From Micromonospora sp. KC213 (lineage in GTDB: Bacteria; Actinomycetota; Actinomycetes; Mycobacteriales; Micromonosporaceae): DNA of 64,000 bases. A model generated the notes under the pieces. It worked only from the letters and a program-made list of their open reading frames with translations. It ran no database searches and was not told where the DNA came from. This document shows positions 41,335 through 50,514 of the stretch, piece by piece (positions within the stretch are counted from its first letter, which is position 1; the number at the start of each line of letters is the position of its first letter). A program made the translations under genes and the position numbers. Location of the stretch: NCBI RefSeq assembly GCF_004348325.1, contig NZ_SMKF01000012.1:1-64000 (forward strand). Reading direction: 5' to 3'.

Positions 41335-44238
41335 GCCCTGCTCGCCGTCGGCGCCGGTGACGACCGGCTCACCCGGCAGGTCGAGTTGGCCAATCGGATC
41401 GCCGAGAACATCGCCCAGGCCGAACCGCTTGCGGTCAGCGTCGACGACCAGGTCGCCGATGCGCAGCGCCTGCTGCACGCCATCGCGGCCCCGCCGACAC
41501 CACCTGCCGTGCCCGCCTTCCCGGCACGTCCCACCACCCCGCTCTCCACCGGTGCCCTGCTGGTCAACGGCCGCCACCAGCCCCGCATCGGCCACGAGGT
41601 CACCCACGAGATGGCCTCCGCCGAGCAGGTCGACCTGCTGTGCGCGTTCATCAAGTGGCACGGCCTGCGCATCGTCGAGCCCGCCATCCGCGACCTGATC
41701 GGCCGGGGCGGCAGGCTGCGGGTCATCACCACGACATACCTGGGCGCGACCGACCAGCGTGCCCTCGACCGGCTTGCCGAGTTGGGTGCCGACATCAAGG
41801 TCTCCTACGAGACCAGGACCACCCGCCTGCACGCGAAGGCGTGGCTGTTCCGCCGCACCAACGGCATGACCACCGCGTACGTCGGCTCCAGCAACCTGTC
41901 GAAGGCGGCGCTGGTCGACGGGGTGGAGTGGAACGTGCGGATCTCGAACGTCGAGCAGCCGCACGTCATCGACACGTTCACCGCCACGTTCGAGGACTAC
42001 TGGCACGACCCGGCGTTCGAGGACTACGACCCGAACCGGGACGCCGAGCAGCTTCGGCGGGCCCTCAGCGGGGAACGCCGGACCGATGCGCCGCTCGACA
42101 TCGCCAACATCGAGGTGCGGCCGTACCCGTACCAGGCGGAGATCCTGGCCGACCTGGACGCGGAGCGGCACGTTCATGGCCGGCACCGCAACCTGGTGGT
42201 GATGGCGACCGGCACCGGCAAGACGGTGGTCGCCGCGTTGGACTACCGGCGGCTACGCAGGCAGGGACACGTCGACTCGCTGCTGTTCGTGGCGCACCAG
42301 GAGCAGATCCTGCGGCAGAGCCTGTCGACGTTCCGGCAGGTGCTGGGGGACGGCAGCTTCGGCGAGATGCTGGTCGGCGGGAAAGAACCGACGCAGTGGC
42401 GACACGTCTTCGCCTCGATCCAGTCCCTGCACCGGCGGAGACTCAACCCCGAGGCGTACGACATGGTGATCGTCGACGAGTTCCACCACGCGGAAGCGCC
42501 GACGTACGCCCGGCTCCTCGACCGGCTGCGACCGCGCGTACTGCTGGGGTTGACGGCGACGCCGGATCGTAGCGACGGCGGCGACGTGCGGCGGTGGTTC
42601 GACGGCCGGGCCGCAGTGGAGTTGCACCTGTGGGACGCCCTGGAACGACAGTTGCTGGCACCGTTCCAGTACTTCGGTCTGCACGACGACGTGGACCTGT
42701 CGCACCTGCGATGGAAGCGCGGCCAGGGGTACGACCCGGCTGAGCTGGACGGCCTATATACCGGCAACAGCGCACGGGCCCGGATGGTGCTCAAGGCGGT
42801 CCAGGACACGGTCGACGTGGGCCGGATGCGGGCGCTCGGGTTCTGCGTGAGCATCGGGCACGCCGAGTTCATGGCGGACTGGTTCCGCCGGCACGGCGTA
42901 CCGTCGGCGGCGGTGACCTCACGGGCGGACCGCGCGGCGCGCGACGGCCTGCTGCGGGAGTTCAAGGCCGGCAAGTTGCGCGTGCTGTTCACGGTGGACC
43001 TGTTCAACGAGGGCGTCGACCTGCCGATGGTCGACACGATCCTGATGCTGCGTCCCACCGAGAGCGCCACGGTCTTCCTTCAGCAACTGGGCCGTGGCCT
43101 GCGTCTGGACGACGACAAGCCGTGCCTGACGGTGCTGGACTTCATCGGCGGGCAGCACGCCAACTTCCGGTTCGACCTGCGGTGGCGGGCGCTGACCGGG
43201 GTGAGCCGGCGGGCGGTCCGGGACGCGGTGCAGCAGGACTTCCCGACGCTGCCCAGCGGCTGCCACATCCAGCTCGACCGGGTGGCGAAAACCGTCGTTC
43301 TCAGCAATCTGAAGTCCGCCATGCCGACATCGAAGAAGGGCCTGGTGGCGGAGCTACGGCAGCTCGGGGAGGTCAGCCTGACCGAGTTCCTGCGGGAAAC
43401 CGGTGTCGAAATCGAGGACGTGTACCGGAGCAGGTCGCTCGGCGGGTGGACCGGACTGCGGCGGCTCGCCGGCCTGGACGTCCCGCCACCCGGAGCCGAC
43501 GACGCGGAGCTGGGGCGGGCGATCGGACGGATGTTGCACCTCGACGACGTGGACCGGTTGGACCTGCTGGCCCGGGTCGCGGCAGGCGATCAGCCGCCGC
43601 AGGGCCGGTTGTGGGACATGCTGCACTTCGACCTGTGGGGACCGAACGCCTCCCTGGCGTCGCGGGATGAGCGGCTGGCGCGGCTGTGGCAGGAGCCGGC
43701 GCGCTGTGTCGAGCTGCGCCAGGTCGTCGAGGTGCTGCGAGACCGCATCCACCGGGTCACCGAGCCGCTGGGGGCGCTGCGGGTACACGCCCGATACAGC
43801 CGCAACGAGGCGTGCGCGGCGTTCGGGATGGCGAAGCCGGGGTCGCTGCGGGAGGGGGTGAAATGGTTGCCGGACGCCCAGGCGGACCTGTTCTTCGTCA
43901 CCCTCGTCAAGTCCGAGCAGCACTACTCCCCCACGACGATGTACGCCGACCGGGCGATCACCGAACGGCTGTTCCAGTGGGAGTCGCAGAGCACCACGTC
44001 GACGGCGTCGGCGACCGGGCAGCGGTACGTCCACCACGCCCGGCTGGGCTCGACGGTGCACCTCTTCGTCCGGGAGACGCGGGTGCCAGACGGAAACCTC
44101 GGGGCACCGGCGTACCTCTATGCGGGACCGATGACGTACCAGCAGCACAGCGGGGACCGGCCGATGCGCATCGTGTGGGGGCTGACGTACCCGCTGCCGG
44201 CGGACATGTACGCCGCCGCCCGGACCATCGCCGCATGA
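41176..44238 (+). CDS. PLD-DEAD/DEAH helicase-DUF3427 protein
   Basis: A 1020-aa multidomain SF2 ATPase. The order is an N-terminal helical region (1-130) and a phospholipase-D-like domain (about 140-285; RLHAKAWLFRRTN and GSSNLSKAAL). The SF2 core follows (motif I MATGTGKTVV, motif II VDEFHH, motif III LGLTATPDR, motif VI QQLGRGLR), and DUF3427 comes last (about 690-1020). The PLD HxK motif lacks the usual Asp, as in related proteins. Such proteins occur in accessory regions and are suspected to act in defence against foreign DNA. It is apparently monocistronic, and its 5' end is duplicated 4.2 kb upstream. Confidence 0.9.
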   Translation: MTELDRGLYEHLITHQLAERLQRLDPALVQHEKLDPADSHDVLARHIAALARRALLAVGAGDDRLTRQVELANRIAENIAQAEPLAVSVDDQVADAQRLLHAIAAPPTPPAVPAFPARPTTPLSTGALLVNGRHQPRIGHEVTHEMASAEQVDLLCAFIKWHGLRIVEPAIRDLIGRGGRLRVITTTYLGATDQRALDRLAELGADIKVSYETRTTRLHAKAWLFRRTNGMTTAYVGSSNLSKAALVDGVEWNVRISNVEQPHVIDTFTATFEDYWHDPAFEDYDPNRDAEQLRRALSGERRTDAPLDIANIEVRPYPYQAEILADLDAERHVHGRHRNLVVMATGTGKTVVAALDYRRLRRQGHVDSLLFVAHQEQILRQSLSTFRQVLGDGSFGEMLVGGKEPTQWRHVFASIQSLHRRRLNPEAYDMVIVDEFHHAEAPTYARLLDRLRPRVLLGLTATPDRSDGGDVRRWFDGRAAVELHLWDALERQLLAPFQYFGLHDDVDLSHLRWKRGQGYDPAELDGLYTGNSARARMVLKAVQDTVDVGRMRALGFCVSIGHAEFMADWFRRHGVPSAAVTSRADRAARDGLLREFKAGKLRVLFTVDLFNEGVDLPMVDTILMLRPTESATVFLQQLGRGLRLDDDKPCLTVLDFIGGQHANFRFDLRWRALTGVSRRAVRDAVQQDFPTLPSGCHIQLDRVAKTVVLSNLKSAMPTSKKGLVAELRQLGEVSLTEFLRETGVEIEDVYRSRSLGGWTGLRRLAGLDVPPPGADDAELGRAIGRMLHLDDVDRLDLLARVAAGDQPPQGRLWDMLHFDLWGPNASLASRDERLARLWQEPARCVELRQVVEVLRDRIHRVTEPLGALRVHARYSRNEACAAFGMAKPGSLREGVKWLPDAQADLFFVTLVKSEQHYSPTTMYADRAITERLFQWESQSTTSTASATGQRYVHHARLGSTVHLFVRETRVPDGNLGAPAYLYAGPMTYQQHSGDRPMRIVWGLTYPLPADMYAAARTIAA

Positions 44239-44322
44239 CGCTGCCGCGTGGACGGGTTTCGGCGTGGACTGTCACAGCTGAGTCGTAACCTGCCCTCAAT
44301 CACACCCACGAAGGAGCTACAC

Positions 44323-44691
44323 GTGCTCGACCACCTGGGCATTCAGGTTCGCGACGTGCCTGCCAGCCGGGCCTTCTACGACACTGTCCTGGCCCCGCTC
44401 GGCGCGCGCCGGATGATGGAGTTCGGCGACGTCCTGGGCTACGGCGTCGACCGGCCCGACTTCTGGATCAGCCCGGTGACCGGTGACGGCGAGGGACACG
44501 AGACGCACATCGCCTTCACCGCTGCGAGCCGCGCCGCCGTCCAGGCGTTCCACGACGCCGCGGTGGCTGCCGGCGCGGAGGTGCTGCACGCGCCCCGGGT
44601 CTGGCCGGAGTACCACCCGACGTACTACGGCGCGTTCGTCCGCGATCCGGACGGCAACAACGTCGAGGCGGTCTGCCACGCCCCGGAGTAG
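44323..44691 (+). CDS. VOC/glyoxalase family protein
   Basis: A 122-aa single-domain VOC protein: LDHLGIQVRDVPASRAFYD at the start, and AFVRDPDGNNVEAVCH at the end, where the Glu is a metal ligand position. The GTG at 44323 has AAGGAGC six bases upstream. The dimeric family includes glyoxalase and resistance proteins; the substrate is not predictable. It is independent of the helicase, with 84 bases between them. Confidence 0.9.
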   Translation: MLDHLGIQVRDVPASRAFYDTVLAPLGARRMMEFGDVLGYGVDRPDFWISPVTGDGEGHETHIAFTAASRAAVQAFHDAAVAAGAEVLHAPRVWPEYHPTYYGAFVRDPDGNNVEAVCHAPE

Positions 44692-44729
44692 GGGTGCTGC
44701 CCGGGAACGTGTCGCCAAAGAGCACATCT

Positions 44730-44765
44730 GTTACGGTCGATACCTAAGCGCGACCCATCCGTAAC
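44730..44765. promoter_or_regulatory. Inverted repeat before the PucR gene
   Basis: GTTACGG (44730-44736) and CCGTAAC (44759-44765) form a perfect 7-bp inverted pair 40 bases upstream of the PucR start. It is a candidate autoregulatory site. Confidence 0.45.
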
Positions 44766-44804
44766 CGTCGCTGCTTCTGGGCGCGTCCGACGGGGAGGAG
44801 CCGG

Positions 44805-45950
44805 ATGAGTGCACTGTTCAATGCCCTGCGCGAGCGGGTGGAAGTCAACGCCCGGCAGGCGGTCGAGACGTACACCAGCGAGGTCGACGAATACCAGGCC
44901 ATGCGGCCGGGCTCCGACGAGCGCATCGGGATGTACGACTTCGCGGTCTTCATCCGGCGCCGCTCGCTCGACCTCGCCTCGGCCGAGCTGCCGCTGGGCG
45001 AGGCCGACCTGGCCGGCATCGCCGCGGTGGGCCGGCAGCGGGCGGAGATCGGCCTGTCCGTGCCGTCGCAGCAGCAGGTGCTGGGTCTGCACACCGCGAT
45101 GATGGTGCGTGAGGTGCACGATCTGGCCCGTCCCGAGGACGTCACCGACCTGCTGCGTATCGTCGGCTGGCTCGGCACCCAGGGCGTCCCCGCGCGTAGC
45201 GCCTACCTGCGCGGTTACACCCGGGGCGTGGGCACCGCACGGATGCTCTCGACGCGGCTGGAGATCCTGGCCAGGGCGCTGCTCGCCGACGAGCCGGTGG
45301 AGCCGTTCGTCGCCGACCTGCGCCTTGCCGGGCAGTACCACCTCACGGTCCTGAAGACGGCGCGGCCGGTGACCGCGGAGGCGCAGGCCGAGGTGGTCGC
45401 CGCGTTCACCGCCGACCGGATCCCGGTGACCTGGCTCGCCGCCGACGAGGTCGCCGTGCTCACCCCCGGCAGCGAGTCACAGACGAAGATCCTTCAGCGG
45501 GTACGGACCGCGGCGGCGCTGATCGGGCAGCCCTGCGGCATCGGTGCGGCGCAGGGCGCGGTGGGTGGGCTGGCCGAGACGCTCGCCTGGGCGCGGGAGG
45601 CGAGCCGGGTGGCGCCGCCGCAGGATCGTCCGGACCGCCTGCCCGGCATCACCGACCTGTTCGTGGAGATGGCGGTCGCGCGTGCCCCGGCGGTCGACGG
45701 GTGGCTGCGCAGCTATGCCAGGGCGCTCGCTACCGGCCCGGACCTGGTGGCGACGCTGTGTGCCTACTACGCCCACGACATGAACCGCACGAGCACCGCC
45801 ACCGCGCTGCACATCCACCCCCGCACGTTGGACTATCGGCTGCGCCGCGTGCGCGAGGTGACCGGCATCGACCCCAACTCGACCGCCGGCGTGCGGCTGC
45901 TGAGTGCGACGGTAGCGCGGACGCTCGCCGTGGACCACTACGCGGACTGA
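44805..45950 (+). CDS. PucR-family transcriptional regulator
   Basis: A 381-aa regulator with a long N-terminal sensor/GGDEF-like region and the C-terminal PucR HTH_30 motif (LCAYYAHDMNRTSTATAL, HIHPRTLDYRLRRVREVTG). Family members respond to small metabolites and activate nearby catabolic or secondary-metabolism genes. GGGGAGGAG precedes the ATG. The two secreted paralogues downstream on the same strand, 87 bases away, are plausible targets. Confidence 0.92.
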   Translation: MSALFNALRERVEVNARQAVETYTSEVDEYQAMRPGSDERIGMYDFAVFIRRRSLDLASAELPLGEADLAGIAAVGRQRAEIGLSVPSQQQVLGLHTAMMVREVHDLARPEDVTDLLRIVGWLGTQGVPARSAYLRGYTRGVGTARMLSTRLEILARALLADEPVEPFVADLRLAGQYHLTVLKTARPVTAEAQAEVVAAFTADRIPVTWLAADEVAVLTPGSESQTKILQRVRTAAALIGQPCGIGAAQGAVGGLAETLAWAREASRVAPPQDRPDRLPGITDLFVEMAVARAPAVDGWLRSYARALATGPDLVATLCAYYAHDMNRTSTATALHIHPRTLDYRLRRVREVTGIDPNSTAGVRLLSATVARTLAVDHYAD

Positions 45951-46037
45951 CAAACGTCACTGGGGAATTGCGCACGGCTCACGAAGACGCGCGCCCTTCG
46001 GCACCGACAGACTCCCGGCAAGACGAAGGGAGCAGAT

Positions 46038-46817
46038 GTGCGACGAAGACTGGTACGCGGCCTGATCGCGACGCTGTTGGCGGTTGGGGTCGCGGTGCCC
46101 AGCAGTGTTCAGCCGGCCCGGGCGCAGGACGTCAGCGGCCCGGTCATCACCCTTGTGTTCACCGCCCTGAAGATCTCCCGCGAAGGCCTGTCCGCGGATC
46201 AGGTCGAGGCGCTGGTCCGCGAGGTGGTCGGCATGGTCGGGCAGGCCCGGAACGAGATCGTCAGCCACATCGACGGACACGTCGCCGCCCGGGCGCTGGG
46301 CGAAATGGACGGATTTGCCATCGAGTACGCCAACTATGCACAGTTCCGCCACGACCGACGGTGGGTGCGGAACCTCGCCAGCAGGATCATCACGTCCGCC
46401 TCGGTCGACAAGAGAGAGCTGGACGCCACCCAGGACGACAAGGCCGCCGACGCCATCGGTCACGCCCTCAACGTCAAGTACGCGATGGCAGAGGTGGCCG
46501 CCGTGGACGCCGGGTACACCCCGGAGGCCAAGACCCTGCTCCGCCAGCGGTACATCCAGGCCAACGAGAAGATCGTGCAGAGACTGGAGCCGAAGTGCGA
46601 GCCGACCTGGACTGAGAACGACGCCTACTGGTACTCGAAGACCTGGTTGTGTACGGCGGCCAATGGTGAGACGGCGATGGCCACGGAGACTCTCAACAAA
46701 GTGACCGGCACATGGACAAGTCCGCAGGTCAATGTGGAGGACCTCAAGCTCGCAGCCGCGGTCAACTCCAGCTGGAAAGTAGCCAAGACGACCCTGCCCA
46801 CGTTGAAGCAGCCATAG
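46038..46817 (+). CDS. Secreted protein of unknown family (paralogue 1)
   Basis: I do not recognise this 259-aa protein. A signal peptide (residues 1-30, ending ARAQD) leads to an all-helical region with REVVGMVGQARNEIVSHIDG. The C-terminal part has two cysteines in KCEPTWTENDAYWYSKTWLC and then TAANGE. It shares length, the helical motif and the C...W-C-T-A-x-N-G(E/D) motif with the next gene, eight bases downstream, so the two are tandem paralogues in one operon. No enzyme motif is seen. Confidence 0.75.
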   Translation: MRRRLVRGLIATLLAVGVAVPSSVQPARAQDVSGPVITLVFTALKISREGLSADQVEALVREVVGMVGQARNEIVSHIDGHVAARALGEMDGFAIEYANYAQFRHDRRWVRNLASRIITSASVDKRELDATQDDKAADAIGHALNVKYAMAEVAAVDAGYTPEAKTLLRQRYIQANEKIVQRLEPKCEPTWTENDAYWYSKTWLCTAANGETAMATETLNKVTGTWTSPQVNVEDLKLAAAVNSSWKVAKTTLPTLKQP

Positions 46818-46825
46818 GAGTTTCA

Positions 46826-47638
46826 GTGAGAACACGACTGTTGAACAGCCTGGCCGCCGCCGGCCTGGCGGTGTCGATCGCGGTGGCGGGCACCGGTGTG
46901 CCGGCCCAGGCCGCCGCGACCACCAGCGAGACCAAGCGCCCGACCGAAACCGCCGCCGTTCAGGCGTTCGCCTTCGACTGGGTCAGCGCGGCCATCGCCG
47001 TCGCCGGCTACCTGCTCAACGACGGGGGCGGGGGCGCCAACCTCGACGCCGCGATCCGCGAGATCAAGACGGCCATCGCGCAGAGCAGGACCGAGATCAT
47101 CGCGCAGATCGACGCCATCGCCGCCGCCGAGGTGGAAGGCTGCCTCGAAGCCCACACCATCGAGTTCCTCAACATCGACTTCATGGACGAGTACACGCTG
47201 CGGGCGTGGGCCCAGAACGCCACGAGCTGCGCCACCCAGGCCAGCGCGTTCGCGAATGCGGTGCAGAGCCCACAGGCGGTCGACAAGATCGGCTTCGTCA
47301 TCGGCCCGATCTTCGCCATCGTTCTCGCGGCCCGTGCCCAGGCCGGCTTCGTCAACGGCACCGACCTCGTCCTCCGGAGCCAGATCCGCGCCTACGAAGC
47401 GGTCGTCGCCAAGCTCACGCCGACCGACTGTGTGAAAAAGCGCGCCCGCGACCCCGGCTACCCGGTCGACAAGTGGTGGGAGTGCACCGCCTACAACGGT
47501 GACAAGGGCAGCTCCGACTGGGTCACCGGGAACCTGCGCGAACCCGACCGCACCCAGGCCGAGGACCGCGCCACCAGGAATACCAGCCGCCCCACCGCCA
47601 AGACCGCCCTGCCTCAGCTCCGCGCCCTGGGAGTCTGA
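46826..47638 (+). CDS. Secreted protein of unknown family (paralogue 2)
   Basis: A 270-aa protein with a signal peptide (residues 1-29, ending AQAAA) and a hydrophobic helix at about 50-62. An amphipathic segment IREIKTAIAQSRTEIIAQID matches paralogue 1, and the C-terminal pair DKWWECTAYNGD matches its WLCTAANGE. It has four cysteines after the signal. The GTG at 46826 follows ATAGGAG. With paralogue 1 it may form an extracellular heteromer. Function is unknown. Confidence 0.75.
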   Translation: MRTRLLNSLAAAGLAVSIAVAGTGVPAQAAATTSETKRPTETAAVQAFAFDWVSAAIAVAGYLLNDGGGGANLDAAIREIKTAIAQSRTEIIAQIDAIAAAEVEGCLEAHTIEFLNIDFMDEYTLRAWAQNATSCATQASAFANAVQSPQAVDKIGFVIGPIFAIVLAARAQAGFVNGTDLVLRSQIRAYEAVVAKLTPTDCVKKRARDPGYPVDKWWECTAYNGDKGSSDWVTGNLREPDRTQAEDRATRNTSRPTAKTALPQLRALGV

Positions 47639-47702
47639 GCCACCACCGGGCCGCACGGCCGCCCACCGGCGCTGTGCGGCCCGATCGTGTCCCGCCGGCT
47701 CC

Positions 47703-48857
47703 TCACCGGTCTCGTCCTCGCCACTGCGCCAGGTAGCGCGGCACGTCGTCGGCGTGGTACGGCCGCTCGCTCGGCTCGATGTTGGCGAGGAACATCGCGT
47801 ACACGGCCGCCATCCGCAGCGACGCGACCGGCCGCAACAGTTCCACGGCCCGCTGCGGGTCGCAGCCCGGTACGCTCGCCCGCCATCGCGCGCACCAGGC
47901 CGCGACCAGCGGGTCGGCGGTGTCGGGGGCGAGCCCTTCGGTCAGCCGGAGGATGTCGAACGCCGGGTGCCCGACGAACGCGTCGCCCCAGTCGATGATC
48001 ACCCGCCGGTGTCCGTCGCCGCGCACGTTGCCCGGATGCAGGTCCCCGTGGACGAGGGTGTCCGGCAGCCCGCACCGGGCCACCTCCGCCAGCCGCTCCG
48101 CCAGACCGTCGAGAGGCGCATCCGCTGGGATGAGAGCGCGGATCCACCGGTCGAGCGCCGGCCCACGCAGGTCCGGCACCCCGTCCGCGACGAGGTCGTC
48201 AACGGCCGGCAGCGTGCGTACCTGAAGGTCGTGCTGGTCGGCGGCGATGGCCACGCGTTCGGTGGTGTCGGCGCCGTAGCGGTCCTCGCCCGGCACGTGG
48301 TCGAGCAGCATCCGCCCGGTGCTGTCGTCGGCGGCGAGCAGCACGGGTACGCGACCTTCGGCGAGCAGGTTGAGGTGGCGCAGCACCGCCGCCTCGTGCC
48401 GGAAGAAACCGGGCACCTGCTTGAGCCAGGCCGGTCCGTGCGGTCCGTCGAGCCGCCAGATCGCCGACAGGTTCCAGGTGCGCCGCTGCGTCACCTCGGT
48501 GGCGGGCCGACCGAGGCGCTCGAGGACGCTACGGGCCCAGCCGACGCTGGCGGCCGGGCCGCCGGGCTCGGCGTAGGGGGCGCGCAGCGGGTGCCCGGTG
48601 AGGTCCACCGGCACCGGGCGCAGCGCGACGGCGGGCGGCCCGGCCACCTCGGCCAGGTAGGTGACCTGCCCGCCGGCACCGGGTCTGTCGCTCTCGCCGG
48701 TGAGCAGCCGCAACACGACCACGTCGACGGGCGCGCCCCGGACCACCGGCTCGGCCTCCTGCCACCACGGGCTCTCCACCTGATACGACGGCAGCGCCCC
48801 GAGGGGTCGGCCGGTGGGGTCGACCAGGACGAGGGTCACGGTACGGGTCACAGCCAC
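47703..48857 (-). CDS. Aminoglycoside-phosphotransferase-fold kinase
   Basis: A 384-aa protein. The N-terminal 110 residues are not recognised and resemble a NUDIX-like or accessory region. The rest is an APH/choline-kinase domain with the catalytic loop TLVHGDLHPGNVRG (Asp and Asn) and the metal-binding VIIDWGDAFVG. Such kinases phosphorylate small alcohols or antibiotics; resistance cannot be inferred. The gene is divergent from the membrane protein at 49019 across about 160 bases. Confidence 0.88.
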   Translation of the reverse strand: MAVTRTVTLVLVDPTGRPLGALPSYQVESPWWQEAEPVVRGAPVDVVVLRLLTGESDRPGAGGQVTYLAEVAGPPAVALRPVPVDLTGHPLRAPYAEPGGPAASVGWARSVLERLGRPATEVTQRRTWNLSAIWRLDGPHGPAWLKQVPGFFRHEAAVLRHLNLLAEGRVPVLLAADDSTGRMLLDHVPGEDRYGADTTERVAIAADQHDLQVRTLPAVDDLVADGVPDLRGPALDRWIRALIPADAPLDGLAERLAEVARCGLPDTLVHGDLHPGNVRGDGHRRVIIDWGDAFVGHPAFDILRLTEGLAPDTADPLVAAWCARWRASVPGCDPQRAVELLRPVASLRMAAVYAMFLANIEPSERPYHADDVPRYLAQWRGRDR

Positions 48858-49018
48858 CGACGGTAGTGCGCTCGGCGCGGGCCGGCGACGGGTTATCGGA
48901 GCGGGGTGCGACAGGGGCGCAACGATCGCAGGCGATTGGATCGACTCCGGGTGTCCTCAGGGGACGGGCCGGGAGTAACCCGGATGACCCGTCGCCTTCG
49001 CGCCGCCAGGCTGGGTCG

Positions 49019-49570
49019 ATGACCGTCATCGACACCCGCGACACCACCTCGCTGCGGCTGGCCGCGCTCGCCGCCCCGCTGCTTCTGCTCGTCTACGGCC
49101 TGTTCCGGGTGGCCGACGGTCTCGACGGCGACCGGGGCAACGGCTGGGCGTGGGACGTCGGCCACGTCGCGTTCGGCCTCGGCATCCTCTGCTTTGCCGC
49201 GCTGGCGGTGAGGCTGCGCGGCGTACTCCTGCCGGCCGGCCTGCGGGCAATGCTGGAGACCGCGACGGCGGCCACCCTGCTCGGGGCCGCCGGCTTCCTC
49301 TGGGTGATCGGGTACGACCTCTTTCCCGGCCTGGATGAGGTGGCGGTGATCCCCGGCCCGGTGTTCGTGCTGGGGCCGGCCCTGTTCGAACTGGGCCTGC
49401 TGGCAATGCTGGTAAGGGCGGTGGTGGTACGGCCGCAGTTGCTGCCGGCCTGGAGCCCGGTGCTGGCGCTGGTCGGGTTCGTGGCGATCGCGGTTAACCT
49501 GGATCTGCTGCCACTCGGAGCGGCGCTGGTGCTGGTGGGATTGCTGCCGCTCGCCCGCCGTCGCCGCTGA
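49019..49570 (+). CDS. Five- to six-helix membrane protein of unknown function
   Basis: A 183-aa hydrophobic protein. DGDRGNGWAWDVGHVAFGLG between the first two helices is its most distinctive loop. No family is recognised. The ATG at 49019 was chosen because the first membrane segment follows closely and earlier in-frame codons add a charged non-coding-like stretch. Confidence 0.72.
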   Translation: MTVIDTRDTTSLRLAALAAPLLLLVYGLFRVADGLDGDRGNGWAWDVGHVAFGLGILCFAALAVRLRGVLLPAGLRAMLETATAATLLGAAGFLWVIGYDLFPGLDEVAVIPGPVFVLGPALFELGLLAMLVRAVVVRPQLLPAWSPVLALVGFVAIAVNLDLLPLGAALVLVGLLPLARRRR

Positions 49571-49610
49571 CCGGCTCTACATCCGGACTCGCACTCCTCG
49601 GTGCTCGCGC

Positions 49611-49811
49611 TCAGACGCGGGGGCTGGCCCAGGACAGGAAGCGGTGGGTCAGGTTCGGTTCACGGCCGCCGTCGAGGTCGGTCAGGTCGCCGTGGGCCAG
49701 CTCGCGCAGCACATCGAGGTACGCGACCAACTCCGACCGGTCGGCGAAGCGCGCCAACAGCCCCAGCCGTGCCGCGCCACACGGCCACGGATGCGCGTCC
49801 ACCCGGCACAA
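49611..49811 (-). CDS. Small 'flavin reductase'-labelled actinomycete protein
   Basis: A 66-aa protein of the short actinomycete family with CRVDAHPWPCGAARLGLLA, often labelled flavin reductase without evidence. It ends in HRFLSWA, as relatives do. The start is uncertain: TTG at 49811 or GTG at 49802. It lies 27 bases after the stop of the upstream gene, in the same operon. Confidence 0.6.
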   Translation of the reverse strand: MCRVDAHPWPCGAARLGLLARFADRSELVAYLDVLRELAHGDLTDLDGGREPNLTHRFLSWASPRV

Positions 49812-49838
49812 CCAGGTCGGACGTAACGGGGTGCGCGC

Positions 49839-50324
49839 TCACCCGGCCACCACCGTTCGAGCCGGCGGGCGGCGGGGTCGGGTCGGGCGTGCCGACATGC
49901 TCAGCCACCGGAATCCCGCCAGCCGCACGTACAGCGTCCGCCGGCGGGTCGCCACACCCTTCGTCCCGACCTCGTACCCGTCGAGCCAGAGCCACCCGTC
50001 GTAGGTGTGCCAGTCGTCGAGGCGGCGGATCACCCGCACCGTGAGCGGGCGGACGAACTGTGGGGACGCCTCGCGCCCGAGCAGCAACACGTCACCGGCG
50101 ACGACCTGCGGGCCGTCCTGTGGCCCGCCGCTCATCACGCCGGCCTCCCGTTGCGCCCCCGAGCGCGACGCGGGTACCGCGTTCGTCACCCGGCTCGGCC
50201 CTCTGAGCGGTGGCACCAGCGGACCAATCGGCCCGGGTACGACCGGCCCCGGGACGATCGGACGCGCGGGCGGATCGTTCGTCGGCTGCGGCGTCGGCGC
50301 GGGCTCCGGTTGTTCCTCCGGCAT
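49839..50324 (-). CDS. Pro-rich protein of unknown function next to an XRE regulator
   Basis: A 161-aa protein. A disordered Pro-rich N-terminus (residues 1-70) is followed by a beta-rich domain (VVAGDVLLLG ... LTVRVIRRLDDWHTYDGWLWLDGYEVGT). The ATG at 50324 has AGGAGGG in ideal position. It heads a two-gene leftward operon, divergent from an XRE-DUF397 pair, an arrangement repeated in many actinomycete genomes. Function is unknown. Confidence 0.7.
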   Translation of the reverse strand: MPEEQPEPAPTPQPTNDPPARPIVPGPVVPGPIGPLVPPLRGPSRVTNAVPASRSGAQREAGVMSGGPQDGPQVVAGDVLLLGREASPQFVRPLTVRVIRRLDDWHTYDGWLWLDGYEVGTKGVATRRRTLYVRLAGFRWLSMSARPTRPRRPPARTVVAG

Positions 50325-50514
50325 GTTGCCCTCCTCTGTCGGCGGTTGGGGGACAGCCCGTCGTTGGTCCGGGGCGTCCTGACGGAAGCGGTCACCGGGT
50401 GTCACCGCCACCGGTCGCGCCGCTCCGACCCGACATTGCCAAGAGTTGCGGATCGACAACACAGCGTTAGGCTATGCACCTCGGATGTCTGGGACGTCCC
50501 GGAGAGGACAAGGC

